A stretch of DNA of 64,000 nt from Closterium sp. NIES-65 (Eukaryota > Streptophyta > Zygnematophyceae > Desmidiales > Closteriaceae). How positions within the stretch are numbered: the first letter of the stretch is position 1; each line of letters starts with the position of its first letter. The notes under the pieces are model-generated. The model saw nothing but the letters and a program-made list of their open reading frames with translations, did no database searches and was not told the origin of the DNA. Both the position numbers and the translations under genes were made by a program. This document shows, one piece after another, positions 22,209 to 32,810 of this stretch. Where the stretch lies: assembly GCA_948144175.1 (NCBI GenBank), contig CANXME010002486.1, positions 3,410,001-3,474,000 on the forward strand. Direction: 5' to 3'.

Positions 22209-24788
22209 ATGTATGCTGTGACTGGTAGTGATGAGGATGACTGTTACCGGTGTTTCCCGCCCGACCCGGGCATTGGTACTGCCGCGTCAGGTACTCGTGA
22301 GGCTGCTGCTCTAGGTGCCAGTGCGTCTGTGCTCTCAGGTGCTGGTGAGTCTGCCCTCTCAGGTACTGTGTCGGCTTCGGCCTCTCACACCTTCACCCTT
22401 GACTCTGGAGCGTCTCGCTCCTTCTTTAGGGACCGCACCACTCTCACGCCGCTTAGTCGGCCACTTGCGGTGTCCCTGGCTGACCCCTCTGGGGGGCCTG
22501 TCCTGTCTCGCTTCTCCACTGTCCTCCCGTGTCCGGCGGCCCCCTCTGGCACCCTGACTGGTCTCTACCTCCCCTCGTTCTCGACGAACTTGGTGAGTGG
22601 TGCTGACCTCCAGGATGCGGGTGTCCACCAGTTCACCCCTGCTCGTCAGCGGGTGACCCACTGCACGGAGGCGGATACAAGTCGCCACCTGGCTACGTTT
22701 ACACGTCGGCCAGGGTCGAGCCTGTACACACTGACCACTGCTTCTCCTCCAGGTGCTACGTCTGGTAGGGTCCCTTCGTTTGGTCAGGTGTTTGCTGCAG
22801 CGTCCAGGTCTGGTCCTGAGTCTGCCCCCTGCTCGTGTCGTCGTCTGTCTCACGAGACCCTCCTCTGGCACCACCGCCTTGGCCACCCCTCTCTGCTTCG
22901 GCTCAGAGGCATGGCCTCGCGAGTCCTTGTGTCTGGTCTTCCCCGGTCTCTCCCTCCCCTTCCTCCGGGCCCTGGCCCTTCCTGTGTCCCCTGTGTCGAG
23001 GGGCGCCAGCATGCTGCCCCTCACTCCTCCCAGTTTCCTCCGACAGAGGCCCCGTTGCAGACGCTTCACATGGACGTGTGGGGCCCAGCCCGCGTCCGTG
23101 GACAGGGTCAGGAGCGCTACTTCCTGCTGGTGGTTGACGACTACTCGCGTTACACCACAGTCTTCCCCTTGCGCAGCAAGGGTGAGGTCACTAAGGTGTT
23201 GATCGACTGGATCCGCGCAGCTCGTCTCCAGCTTCGGAGGAGCTTTGGCTCTGACTTCCCTGTTTTGCGTCTGCACTCGGACAGAGGCGGAGAGTTCTCC
23301 TCTGGCCTCCTGAGTGCCTACTGTCGTGCGCGAGGCATCCTTCAGACCTTCACGCTTCCGGACTCACCACAGCAGAATGGGATTGCTGAGCGCCGCATTG
23401 GCATGGTCATGGACGTCGCTCGTACGTCCATGATGCATGCGGCTGCTCCCCATTTTCTGTGGCCGTTTGCGGTCAGGTACGCTGCGCACCAGATCAACCT
23501 CCACCCCAGGGTCTCTCGACCGGAGACCTCCACAGCCCTGCTGTGGACGGGGAAGGTTGGCGATGCGTCGGCGTTCCGGGTCTGGGGATCTCGGGCGTTT
23601 GTTCGCGACCAGTCTGCGGACAAGCTGTCCCCTCGTGCTTCTCCCTGCGTCTTCCTGGGGTTCCCCCCCGACGCCCCTGGGTGGCAGTTTTACCACCCCG
23701 CCTCTCGACGTGTTCTGTCCTCCCAGGACGTCACGTTCGACGAGTCGGTACCCTACTACCGCCTCTTCCCCTACCGCACTCCGTCCCTCCCCCCACCCCC
23801 GCTCTTCTTGGTACCAGGTCCCCCCCCGGTAGTCCCCCTCCCCCCTCAGGGTCCTGCCCCTTCAGGTGTGTCCCAGGTAGACGCGGTCGAGCCTGTCGAG
23901 GTCACTGGTGACTCTGGTGCTGCTACGGGAGCTGAGCCTGGGGGTGCGGAGTCTGGGGGTGCTGAGCCTGGGGGTGCTGAGCCTGGGGGTGCTGTGCCTG
24001 GGGGTGCTGTGCCTGGGGGTGCTGAGCCTGGAGGTGCCGAGCCTGGGGGTGCTGTGCCTGGGGGTGCTGTGCCTAGGGGTGCTGAGCCTGGGGGTGCTGC
24101 GCCTGGGGGTGCTGTGCCTGGGGGTGCTGAGCCTGGAGGTGCCGAGCTTGGGGGTGCTGTGCCTGGGGGTGCTGTGCCTAGGGGTGCTGGGCCTGGGGGT
24201 GCTGCGCCTGGGGGTGCTGTGCCTGGGGGTGCTGAGCCTGGAGGTGCCGAGCCTGGGGGTGCTGAGCCTGGGGGTGCTAAGCCTGGAGGTGCTGAGCCTG
24301 GGGGTGCTAAGCCTGGGGGTGCTGAGCCTGGGGGTGCTGAGCCTGGGGGTGCTGTGCCTGGGGGTGCTTCGTCTCGCCGGGAGCCACTCTCCCCACAGGA
24401 GCTGCGTGAGTGGTTTGCCAGGCGCTGGAGGCGTGCTGCTGGTGCTGGTGGTTCTTCGGCTGCAGAGGGTACTGCTGCCGCGCGTCCCGCCGGTGCTCGT
24501 ACTGTGGGTGCTGGAGCTTCTGGGTCTGAGAGTTCTCCTGGAGCTGGTATTGCTGAGGGTGTTGGCGCTGAGCGTGCCGTTGGCGGTCCGACTGACAGTG
24601 CTCCTGGTGCTGCTGCTGGAGGTTCTGGAGCTTCTGGTGGTGCTGCTGGAGGTGCTGCTGGAGTGGGTGCTCCTGTCGGGGCTGCTGGTGCTGTTCCTGC
24701 TGTTTCTAGCGTCGCCGCGCAGCCCGGACCGTACTTCGTTCCGCTCCTGCAGCAGGTTCTTGGTCTTACACCTCCTCCTCCTCCCTAA
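22209..24788 (+). pseudogene. pol: copy D protease, integrase and spacer
   Basis: 859 codons from this in-frame start; the frame also runs upstream through the knuckle block (RTGDRAGERCGGAHTARRCFG). Protease motif FTLDSGASRSFF is at about residues 60-71 and the pre-integrase LLWHHRLGHPSLL at about 217. Integrase D, D and E lie in HMDVWGPARV, HSDRGGEFSSG and SPQQNGIAERR. The LWTGKVGDASAFRVWGS tail follows. The spacer has some 30 PGGA[EV] units, then PLSPQELREWFARRWRRAAG and a Gly/Ala-rich stretch. All catalytic motifs are present. The start used here is only the first in-frame ATG; the natural start is unclear. Confidence 0.9.
23925..24375 (+). repeat. 15-bp tandem repeat coding PGGAE/PGGAV
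   Basis: About 30 units of GCCTGGGGGTGCTGA with small variants (GTGCCTGGGGGTGCT and others). The unit is a multiple of three, so every frame stays open and long shadow ORFs appear. It lies between the integrase and RT domains of D and is the longest such array in the window. Confidence 0.92.
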
Positions 24789-24839
24789 GAGGGTCCGCAG
24801 CCTGTCCTGTCACAGCCACAGCTACAGCCTGCCTCCCCT

Positions 24840-26975
24840 TTGCCTGCTCCTTCTCCCTACGCTGGTCCGACTGGAGGTCTTACTGAGCGTCGTGAGCCTG
24901 CGTCTCGTCCTGTGTCGCCTGTTCGTACTGAGCGCACTAGTGGTCGCGGGTCGCGTCAGCGTCCTCCTCCTGTCCCTGGCACGCACCGGATGTCACTGCG
25001 TCCGTCCACTGCTCCTCTGCGTGCCCCTTTGCCTTCTCCACCTGCTTCCTCTCTTCCTGCTCTTGCCGACCCGGAGTCGGAATCTCTTCGTGCTGATAGT
25101 CCTACTGTCACGCGTCTCCTTGCTACTGCTGTCACTGACCCTTCCTTCGAGTCGTCTGCTGCGTCTGCCCTTGTCACTGAGCTTGTCGACTTTGCTGCGC
25201 GCTGTCGTCTAGACTACGCTACTCGTCTTGTCACTAAGTCTGAGTCCGCCTGTCCTCCGTCCGTCGGGGGTGAGTGTGCCCTTGGCACGGACGTCCTAGA
25301 GGACAGGCAGGAGGAGTTCCAGTGTCTGGCCGCCGCTTCACCTCGTCTCGCGTCTGTACTGCTAGCCCCTGAGGGAGACCCGGATGCACCAGACATCCCG
25401 ACTCCGCGCTCTTACGCGGAGGCGATAGAGGGTCCCTACTCCTCTCAGTGGCAGGCAGCTATGGATGCAGAGATGGCTTCCTGGAAGTCCACAGGCACCT
25501 ACGTTGACGCTGTTCCCCCTCCTGGGGCGAACATCGTCAGTGTCATGTGGATTTTCAGGGTGAAGCGGCCGCCGGGTTCTCTGCCTGTCTTCAAGGCGCG
25601 TTACGTGGCTCGTGGCTTCAGTCAGCGGCAGGGGGTTGACTACTTTCAGACCTTCTCCCCCACCCCGAAGATGACCACTCTTCGGGTTCTGCTGCACGTT
25701 GCTGCTCACCGTGACTACGAGCTGCACTCTCTCGACTTCAGCACAGCTTTCTTGCAGGGCAGCTTGCACGAGGAGATCTGGCTGCGTCGCCCACCTGGCT
25801 TCACTGGGTCTTTCCCTCCTGGCACCCAGTGGAGTCTTCGGCGTCCAGTCTACGGTCTCCGCCAGGCGCCACGTGAGTGGCACGACACACTGAGGACTAC
25901 GCTCGCGGCACTTGGGCTTGCTCCTTCTACTGCCGACCCGTCGCTGTTTCTGCGCACCGACACCTCTCTGCCGCCGTTCTACATCCTCGTGTACGTCGAC
26001 GACTTGGTCTTTGCCATAGCTGACATTGCTGGACTCGCCTACGTGAAGTCCGAGCTGCAGAAGAGACACACGTGCACTGACCTGGGTGAACTGCGCAGCT
26101 ACCTTGGCTTGCAGATCACCCGGGACAGAGCACGCCGCACCATTACCCTGACTCAGTCACACATGGTGCAGCAGGTCCTTCAGGGCTTCGGCTTTACGTA
26201 CTCCTCGCCTCAGGCCACTCCTCTGCCTACTCGCCACTCGCTCTCAGCTCTGCCTTCGGATGAGTCCGTAGAGTCGAGTGGCCCGTTTGCAGAGCTTGTT
26301 GGCTGCCTCATGTACCTGATGACTTGCACACGACCTGACCTCGCATACCCTCTTAGCATTCTCGCACGCTTTGTTGCTCCTGGGAGACACCGACCAGAGC
26401 ACATGGCTGCAGCGAAGAGGGTGTTGCGCTACTTGTGCAGTACGTCGGGCATGGGGCTAGTGCTTGGAGGGCGCAGTCCAGTGGTCCTCACTGGGCACGC
26501 AGACGCTTCTTGGGCTGACGACCAGGCTACGCAGCGGTCGTCACAGGGTTACACCTTCAGCCTGGGTTCCGGCTCTGTCTCGTGGCGGGCTACCCGCTCG
26601 TCTTCTGTTCTCGGCTCCAGTTGTGAGGCTGAGATCTACGCTGGGGCTATGGCTGCACAGGAGTTACGCTGGCTCACCTACCTGCTGACCGACCTTGGAG
26701 AGCAGCCTCGTTCTCCTCCAGTCCTGTACGTAGACAACAAGGCCATGCTGGCCTTGTGTCGAGAGCAGCGACTGGAGCACAGAACGAAGCACATTGCTCT
26801 CCGCTACTTTCTTGCTCGTGAGCTACAGCAGCGTGGACAGTTGCGACTTGCGTACGTGGCCTCTGAGGCCGACACTGCTGATGTCTTCACCAAGGCACGT
26901 GCGCCTTGTGATCATCAGCGTTGTTGCACGCAGTTAGGTCTTGTGCCTGTCTTGCCTCACTTGCTCTCCTCTTGA
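24840..26975 (+). pseudogene. pol: copy D reverse transcriptase and RNase H
   Basis: 711 codons. The N-terminal Pro/Ser-rich stretch holds PGTHRMSLRPSTAPLRAPLP. RT starts near QWQAAMDAEMASWKSTGTYVDA, passes SLDFSTAFLQGSLHEEIWLRRPPGF, and has YVDD near 25992-26003. RNase H follows, with LTGHADASWADD, SSCEAEIYAG, YVDNKAMLAL and TKHIALRYFLARELQQRGQL. It ends at a normal stop 212 bp before the 3' LTR. Every RT and RNase H block appears intact, consistent with the identical LTRs. Confidence 0.92.
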
Positions 26976-27187
26976 CCTTGCTTGTACCTTCGCCTATATA
27001 TACTCTTGCTCTTGCTTGCTTGACTCTTGTATATCTCTATATATGATCTTGCATGTGAACTGGCCTTCTGGCCTTTGAACTTGTGCTCGGAATGCGTGGT
27101 GACTTTGTGATCCACCCTGAGCTTTGTTTTGCTTTGCTTGACTGGTCTTGTGACCCCTTGTTCTCCCCCACTTTGCCTATGGGGGTG

Positions 27188-27319
27188 TGTCAGAACATAT
27201 AGCTTACTTGTTTCTGTAGGCTATAGTGGGGTATCCCATAGGGGGTACAACCCAATTAGGGTTTCATATTTGTACTCACTTCATTTCATAGTGCACTCAT
27301 TCTCGTTCACACTTTCTCA
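27188..27319 (+). repeat. copy D 3' LTR
   Basis: 132 bp, identical to the 5' LTR. Preceded by the ATGGGGGTG polypurine tract in a CCCCCA/TGGGGG hairpin and followed by the duplication GAGTT. Confidence 0.95.
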
Positions 27320-28203
27320 GAGTTGGCACTGCTGGAGCAAGGGGTGCTGCTGGCGCTGGTGCTGTCGTTTGGGGTGCTGGTGCTGTCCCTTCTGGTGCTG
27401 GTGGTGCTGAGCGGTCGCGGCCGTACTTCGTTCCGCTCCTTGAGCAGGTTCTTGGTCTTCCGCCCTCTGCTAGTTCGGCTCCTCGCTTAGAGTGTCCACC
27501 GCCTGTCCAGTCCGAGTCACAGTTACAGCCTACCTCTCCTCTGCCTGATCCTTCTCCCTACACTGGTCCTACTGGAGGTCTTGCTGAGCGTCGTGAGCCT
27601 GCGTCTCGTCCTGCGTCGCCTGTCCGTGCTGCTCGCACTAGTAGTCGTGGTTCGCGTCAGCATCCTCCCCCTGTCCCCGGCACGCACCGGATGTCTCTGC
27701 GTCCCTCCACTGCTCCGCTGTGTGCCCCTTTGCCTTCTCATCCTGAGTCCTCTCCTCCTGTTCTTGCTGACCCGGAGTCGGACTCCCTTCGTGCTGCCAG
27801 TCCTACTGTCACGCGTCTCCTTGCTACTGTCGTTACTGACCCTTCCTTTGAGTCCGCTGCTGCGCCTGCCTTAGTTTCTGAGCTTGTCGACTTCGCTGCT
27901 CGCTAACGCCTAGACTACACTGCTAGTCTTGTCGCTGAGTCTGAGTCTATCTGTCCTCCGTCCATCGGGGGTGAGTGTGCCCTTGGCACGGACGTTGTTG
28001 AAGACAGGCAGGAGGAGTTCCAGTGCTTTGCTGCTGCTTCACCTCATCTCGTGTCCATGTTGCTTGCCCCTGAGGGAGACCCGGATGCACCAGACATCCC
28101 GACTCCGTGCTCTTACGCGGAGGCGATAGAGGGTCCCTACTCCTCTTAGTGGCAGGCAGCCATGGATGCAGAGATGGCTTCCTTGAAGTCCACAGGCACC
28201 TAC
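27320..28203 (+). pseudogene. pol: copy C pol segment between nested D and E
   Basis: Continuation of copy C after D: Gly/Ala-rich spacer end, FVPLLEQVLGLPP, the PGTHRMSLRPSTAPL block, ADPESDSLRAASPTVTRLLATVVTDPSFES, and the entry into RT at SYAEAIEGPYSS. It stops where element E begins at 28204 and resumes at 30632. Decayed. Confidence 0.85.
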
Positions 28204-28401
28204 TGTTAGAATATATGTGTAACTGCCTGTAGCTGTAGTTAGTGTAGTTATTATAAACTTGTTGGTGGTGCACCTTCTTTGCATGCTTTGTTTGCTATTT
28301 GTACCACGCTCAATAGTGAACTCCCCACTCTTTGCCTAAACTCTCTCGACTCCTTTTGGCCTAGGCTACTAAGCCTAGGCCCTACTCTTACTATCTCAAC
28401 A
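28204..28401 (+). repeat. element E 5' LTR
   Basis: 198 bp, TGTTAGAAT to CTCAACA. Contains the palindrome GCCTAGGCTACTAAGCCTAGGC near its right end. Confidence 0.94.
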
Positions 28402-28659
28402 TGGTATTCAGAGCAGGTACCTTCCTGCTGCCTTCCTTGATGGGACCACCAATTTGCTTCCACTGCCTATCGGGGCCGTGTGCTCGGGGCGCACGGCGGT
28501 TTTCTGCCCGCCGTGCGCCCTGGGCACGCGGCGTCTTCCTTCCCCGCGCGCGGCCTGCCCTCACGCCGCCTGCGCGCCTGCCTCACGTCCACGCGCGGGC
28601 CAGTTTTGCCTGCCCGTACCCTCCAATTCGCGGCGCCCTGCGAGGCGCCGCTCCTGCTC

Positions 28660-29030
28660 GTCGTGATGCACCTGCGGGACCCGGGCGTCGCCGCTCCTGC
28701 TTGTCGCGACGCCCCTGTAGGACCCGTGCAGCGTCGCCCTGCTCGTCGCGACGCTCCTGCGGGACCCGCGGGGCGTCGCCACTGCTCGTCCCGGCGCCCC
28801 CTAGACGCCGCCCCTGCTCGTCGCGGCGCCCCTGGGGCGTCGCCCTTGCTCGACGCGGCGCCCCTTGGACGCCGTCCCTGCTCGTCGCGGCGCCCCCTGG
28901 ACGCCGCCCCTGCTCGCGCGGCGCCCCTGGGGCGTCGCCCTTGCTCGTCGCGGCGCCCCTTGGGCCCCGTCCCTGCTCGTCGCGGCGCCCCTTGGGCGCC
29001 GTCCCTGCTCGTCGCGGCGCCCTCCCACCT
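28660..29030 (+). repeat. element E GC-rich array, unit about 32 bp
   Basis: Degenerate units around CTGCTCGTCGCGGCGCCCCT, regular near 28860-29020 with a 32-bp period. It is followed to about 29290 by a second class with CCCCTGGAGCAGCCGCC. Confidence 0.8.
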
Positions 29031-29359
29031 AGCCACCGCCTCTGCCATGCACCAGCGCCGCCCTTGGAGCAGCTGCCCCTGGACCCTGAACCAGCCGCCG
29101 CCGCCCCTGGAGCAGCCGCCCTTGGACCCAGAGCAGCCACCCCTGGCCCCTGGAGCAGCCGCCCCCGGTGCAGCCGCCCCTGGACCTCCGCAGACGCCCT
29201 TGGCCCCTGGTGCAGCCACCCCTGTTGCAGCCGCCCCTGGACCCAGAGCACCCGCCCCTGGCCCCTAGAGCAGCTGCCCCTGGTGAAGCCGCCCCTGGAC
29301 CCCGCGGCTCCGACCCTGCAGCTGCATGCGCCGCCGCTCCTGGACTCGGTACGGCTGCC

Positions 29360-29985
29360 TCCCTGTGCTGCCTGTTGCTGCCCGTGCCTGTGCTGCCTGT
29401 TGCCGCCCGTTGCTGCCTGAGCCTGTGCTGCCCGTTGTTGCCTGTTGCTGCCCGTACCTGTGCTGCCCGTTGCCGCCCGTTGCTGCCCGTACCTGTGCTG
29501 CCTGTTGCCGCCTGTTGCTGCACGTGCCTGTGCTGCTCGTTGCCGCCCGTTGCTGCCCGTGCCTGTGCTGCCCGTTGCCGCCCGTTGCTGCCTGTGCCTG
29601 TGCTGCCTGTTGCCACCCGTTGCTGCCCATGCCTGTGCTGCCTGTTGCTGCCCGTGCGTGTGCTGCCTGTTGCCGCCCGTTGCTGCCCGTGCTTGTGCTG
29701 CCCGTTGCCGCCCGTTGCTGCCCGTGCCTGTGCTGCCTGTTGCCGCCCGTTGCTGCCTGTGCCTGTGCTGCCCGTTGCCGCCCGTTGCTGCCCATGCCTG
29801 TGCTGCCCGTTGCCGCCCGTTGCTGCCCGTGCCTGTGCTGCCCGTTGCCACCCGTTGCTGCCCGTGCCTGTGCTGCCCGTTGCCGCCCGTTGCTGCCCTT
29901 GCATGTGCTGCCCGTCGCCGCCCGTTGCTGCCCGTGCCTGTGCTGCCCGTTGCCGCCTGTTGCTGCCCCTGCTCTGCTCCGCGCT
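29360..29985 (+). repeat. element E 35-bp tandem array, about 18 copies
   Basis: Unit TGCTGCCCGT, TGCCGCCCGT, TGCTGCCCGT plus ACCTG or GCCTG, total 35 bp, itself built of 10-bp subunits. The period is not a multiple of three, yet all frames stay open because the unit lacks stops. Long cysteine- and alanine-rich ORFs on it are therefore artefacts. Confidence 0.9.
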
Positions 29986-30433
29986 GTTGCCCAGCACGCG
30001 CGGCTGCCCTGCCCGTGCCTATGCTGCCCCTGCTCTGCCCCCTCCCCCTTCTTCGTCTCCCTGCTGCGCGTGCAGCCGTGGAACGGAGGCTATGGGGGTG
30101 GCGGGTATGGGGGTGATAGGTGTGTGTGATCCCCTTCCCCTCCTCCTCTTTTCTCTCCCACTACTGCAACTGCTGCTGGGAGGGGGGGTGGGTGTGAGGG
30201 TGTGGGGGAGCTGGGGGAGAGGTGCTAGGGTTGTCGAGGAGTGTGGAAGGGGGATTTGGAGGACTGGGGAAGGTTCCAAGAAGAAGCCGCCTTAGAGCCA
30301 GCAGCTTCACCTGCCAGCACCTTCTCCTCATATAGTCCCTCCTCCTCACTTGCCCTCTCCTTCTACTGCACTTGGTGTAACCCTTCAAGGGGTGTCTCTG
30401 CATTAGCTTCTGCTGCAGGCAGTTATGGGCGAG

Positions 30434-30631
30434 TGTTAGAATATATCTGTAACTGCTTGTAGCTGTATTTAGTGTAGTTATTATAAACTTGTTGGTGGTG
30501 CACCTTCTTTGCATGCTTTGTTTGCTATTTGTACCTCGCTCAAAAGTAAACTCCCCACTCTTTGCCTAAACTCTCTCGACTCCCTTTGGCCTAGGCTACT
30601 AAGCCTAGGCCCTAATCTTACTATCTGAACA
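30434..30631 (+). repeat. element E 3' LTR
   Basis: 198 bp, about 95.5 percent identical to the 5' LTR, followed by the duplication CCTAC. Only a weak purine-rich string (TTATGGGCGAG) precedes it. Confidence 0.94.
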
Positions 30632-32109
30632 CCTACGTCGACGAGGTTCCCCCTCCTAGGGCGAACATCGTCAGTGGCATGTGGATTTTCAGGGTGAAGC
30701 GGCCGCTCGGTTCTCCGCCTATCTTCAAGGCGCGCTACGTGGCTCGTGGCTTCAGTCAGCGGCAGGGAGTTGACTACTTTCAGACCTTCTCTCCCACCCC
30801 AAAGATGACCACTCTTCGGGTACTTCTGCACATAGCCGCTCACCGTGACTACGAGCTTCACTCTCTTGACTTCAGTACTGCTTTCTTGCAGGGCAGCCTG
30901 CACGAGGAGATCTGGCTGCACTGTCCACCTGGCTTCACTGGGTCTTTTCCTCCTGGTACCTAGTGGAGCCTCCGGCGGCCAGTCTACAGTCTCCGCCAGG
31001 CACCTCGTGAGTGGCACGACACATTGAGGACTACACTTGTGGCTCTTGGGTTTGCTCCTTCTACTGCCGACCCGTCGTTGTTTCTGCGCGACGACACTTC
31101 TTTGTCGCCGTTCTACATCCTCGTGTACGTCGACGACTCGGTCTTTGCCACAGCTGACAATGCTGGACTCGCCCACATGAAGTCCGAGCTGCAAAAGAGA
31201 CACACGTGCATAGACCTGGGTGAACTGCGCAGCTACCTTGGCTTGCAGATCACCCGGGACAGAGAACAGCGCACCATTACCCTGACTCAGTCACACATGG
31301 TGCAGCAGGTCCTTCAGCACTTCTGCTTCACGTACTCCTCGCCTCAGGCCACTCCTTTGTTTACTCGCCACTCGCTCTCAGCTCTGCCTTCAGATGAGTC
31401 CGTAGAGTCGAGTGGCCCGTACCCAGAGCTTGTTGGCTGCCTCATGTACTAGATGACCTGCACTCGACCTGACCTTGCATACCCTCTTAGCATTTTGGCA
31501 CGCTATGTTGCTCCTGGGAGACACAGACCAGAGCACATGGCTGTAGCGAAGAGGGTGTTGTGCTACTTATGCAGTACGTCGGGCATGGGGCTTGTGCTTG
31601 GAGGGCGGAGTCCGGAGGTCCTCACTGGTCACGCAGACTCTTCTTGGGCTGACGACCAGGCTACGCAGCGGTCGTCACAGGGTTACACCTTCAGCCTTGG
31701 TTCCGGCTCTGTTTTGTGGCGGTCTACCCGCTCGTCTTTTGTTCTCGGCTCCAGTTGTGAGGCTGAGATCTACGTAAGGGCCATGGCTGCACAGGAGCTA
31801 CGCTGGCTCACCTACCTGCTGACTGAGCTAGGAGAGCCGCCTCGTTCTCCTCCAGTCCTTTACGTAGACAACAAGGCTATGCTGGCCTTTTGTCGGGAGC
31901 ACAGACTGGAGCACAGAGCAAAGCACATCGCTCTTCATTACTTCCTTGCTCGTGAGCTTCAGCAGCGCGGTCAGATGCGCCTTGCTTACGTGGCCTCTGA
32001 GGCCAACACTGCTGATATCTTCACCAAGGCACTTGCGCCTTGTGACCATCAGCGCTTCTGTACTCTGTTAGGTCTTGTACCTACCTTGCCTCACTTGCTC
32101 ACTTCTTGA
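30632..32109 (+). pseudogene. pol: copy C reverse transcriptase and RNase H
   Basis: Resumes copy C after E. RT blocks include GMWIFRVKRPLGSPPIFKAR, SLDFSTAFLQGSLHEEIWL and YVDD near 31126-31137. RNase H shows LTGHADSSWADD, SSCEAEIYV, YVDNKAMLAF and TADIFTKALAPCDHQRFC. Ends with a normal stop at 32107-32109. The DNA is about as diverged as the C LTRs suggest, with a few interruptions here and more upstream. Confidence 0.88.
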
Positions 32110-32321
32110 CCTTGCTTGTACTGTTACATATATATATACCTGCTCTTGCTTGTTTAGCGTTATATATATAAGAGTACTCATGCATGTGAATTGGCCTTGT
32201 GGCGTTGAACTTGTGCTCGGAATGTGTGGTGACGTTGTGATCCACCCTGAGCTTGCTTTGCCTTGCTTTGCTTGAGTGGTCTTGTGACCCCTTGTTCTCC
32301 CCCACTTTGCCTATGGGGGTG

Positions 32322-32450
32322 TGTCAAACTTATATGATCTAGCGTGTGTAGGCTGTAGCGGGTTAGATACTAAGGGGTACACAATTCTAGGGTTTCATAT
32401 TTGTATCACTTTCATTCCTTAGTCAATTCATTCTCGTTCTAAGTTTCTCA
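32322..32450 (+). repeat. copy C 3' LTR
   Basis: 129 bp, preceded by the ATGGGGGTG polypurine tract and followed by ATCTT, the same 5 bases that precede the 5' LTR. Confidence 0.95.
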
Positions 32451-32599
32451 ATCTTATGCATTGACTTTCATTTCGACAATACTACAACAGGCTCGCAACT
32501 GTTTCTATAGACACTGGTCACTTTTTGTATTCAATGTATCATATCAATTTATACCAGATATATTACCATATCTTTAGAGCTCCTTGCAGCACATACAGC

Positions 32600-32810
32600 A
32601 TTGTAGAGGTTTGATCTTAGGCGATTAGGTGTCGCCATGCGATCGGTCGATGACATCGATCTTATGCAGAGGAGAAAAGGCGAGCTGCAGAGGCGAAGAA
32701 GGCGGAGGTGGAAAGGCAGAGGCGGCCGCGTCGAAGCGTTAGGCGCAGAAAAGGGGTTTTTGTTTCTACATGCTAGTTCAGCCACTACGGTTGGCATCTT
32801 CTACCTTCAG
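32600..32810 (+). repeat. host direct repeat, right copy, with coiled-coil-like codons
   Basis: Repeats the 20-mer GATGACATCGATCTTATGCA that was present at the C target site. It then runs into a plus-strand frame reading AEEKRRAAEAKKAEVERQRR, preceded by an acceptor-like TTATGCAG. Possibly a remnant exon of a Lys/Glu-rich protein. The matching block left of C is at 16204-16508. Between 32811 and 33082 I see nothing recognisable. Confidence 0.45.

Larger units (their letters stand above)
21710..27319 (+). mobile_element. Copia LTR retrotransposon D, young, nested in C
   Basis: 5610-bp copy with two 132-bp LTRs that are identical base for base as far as I can read, and a perfect target duplication GAGTT (21705-21709 and 27320-27324). 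Its primer-binding site at 21842 is the canonical TGGTATCAGAGCAGG. Parts seen are a short leader, the knuckle block, protease, integrase, a long PGGAE spacer, RT/RNase H, 3' untranslated DNA and polypurine tract. No Gag shell domain or long GC-rich leader is recognised. Pol is nearly whole, with about one break. Identical LTRs mean a very recent insertion. Confidence 0.95.
28204..30631 (+). mobile_element. Short non-coding LTR element E, nested in C
   Basis: 2428-bp element with 198-bp LTRs (TGTTAGAATATAT ... CAACA) and a perfect target duplication CCTAC (28199-28203 and 30632-30636). A primer-binding site variant TGGTATTCAGAGCAGG starts at 28402. The LTRs differ at about 9 of 198 sites (about 4.5 percent). 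The inside has no gag or pol and is largely GC-rich tandem arrays. It is best described as a non-autonomous LTR element of the TRIM/LARD kind, moved in trans by an unseen copia relative. LTR sequence is unlike the other copies in the window. Confidence 0.92.
16509..32450 (+). mobile_element. Copia LTR retrotransposon C carrying nested elements D and E
   Basis: A 15.9-kb span bounded by two 129-bp LTRs of one type (TGTCAAACTTATATGATCTA) and by a perfect 5-bp target duplication ATCTT at 16504-16508 and 32451-32455. About 7.9 kb is C itself; the rest is copia copy D and the short element E. The LTR pair differs at about 6 of 129 sites (near 4.7 percent), so C is clearly older than D or G. Its coding part is strongly broken, with more than ten interruptions. 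Confidence 0.95.

Noticed and set aside
23908-25212. Leu/Val-rich ORF of 434 codons overlapping the copy D spacer
   Set aside because: It is a frame-shifted reading of the PGGAE array and adjoining Gly/Ala DNA (VLSLGVLSLGVL), not a membrane protein.
29168-30129. Cys/Pro/Ala-rich ORFs of 176-375 codons in element E
   Set aside because: They lie on the 35-bp array, whose unit has no stop in any frame. Protein content is a periodic artefact and no gag or pol motif exists.
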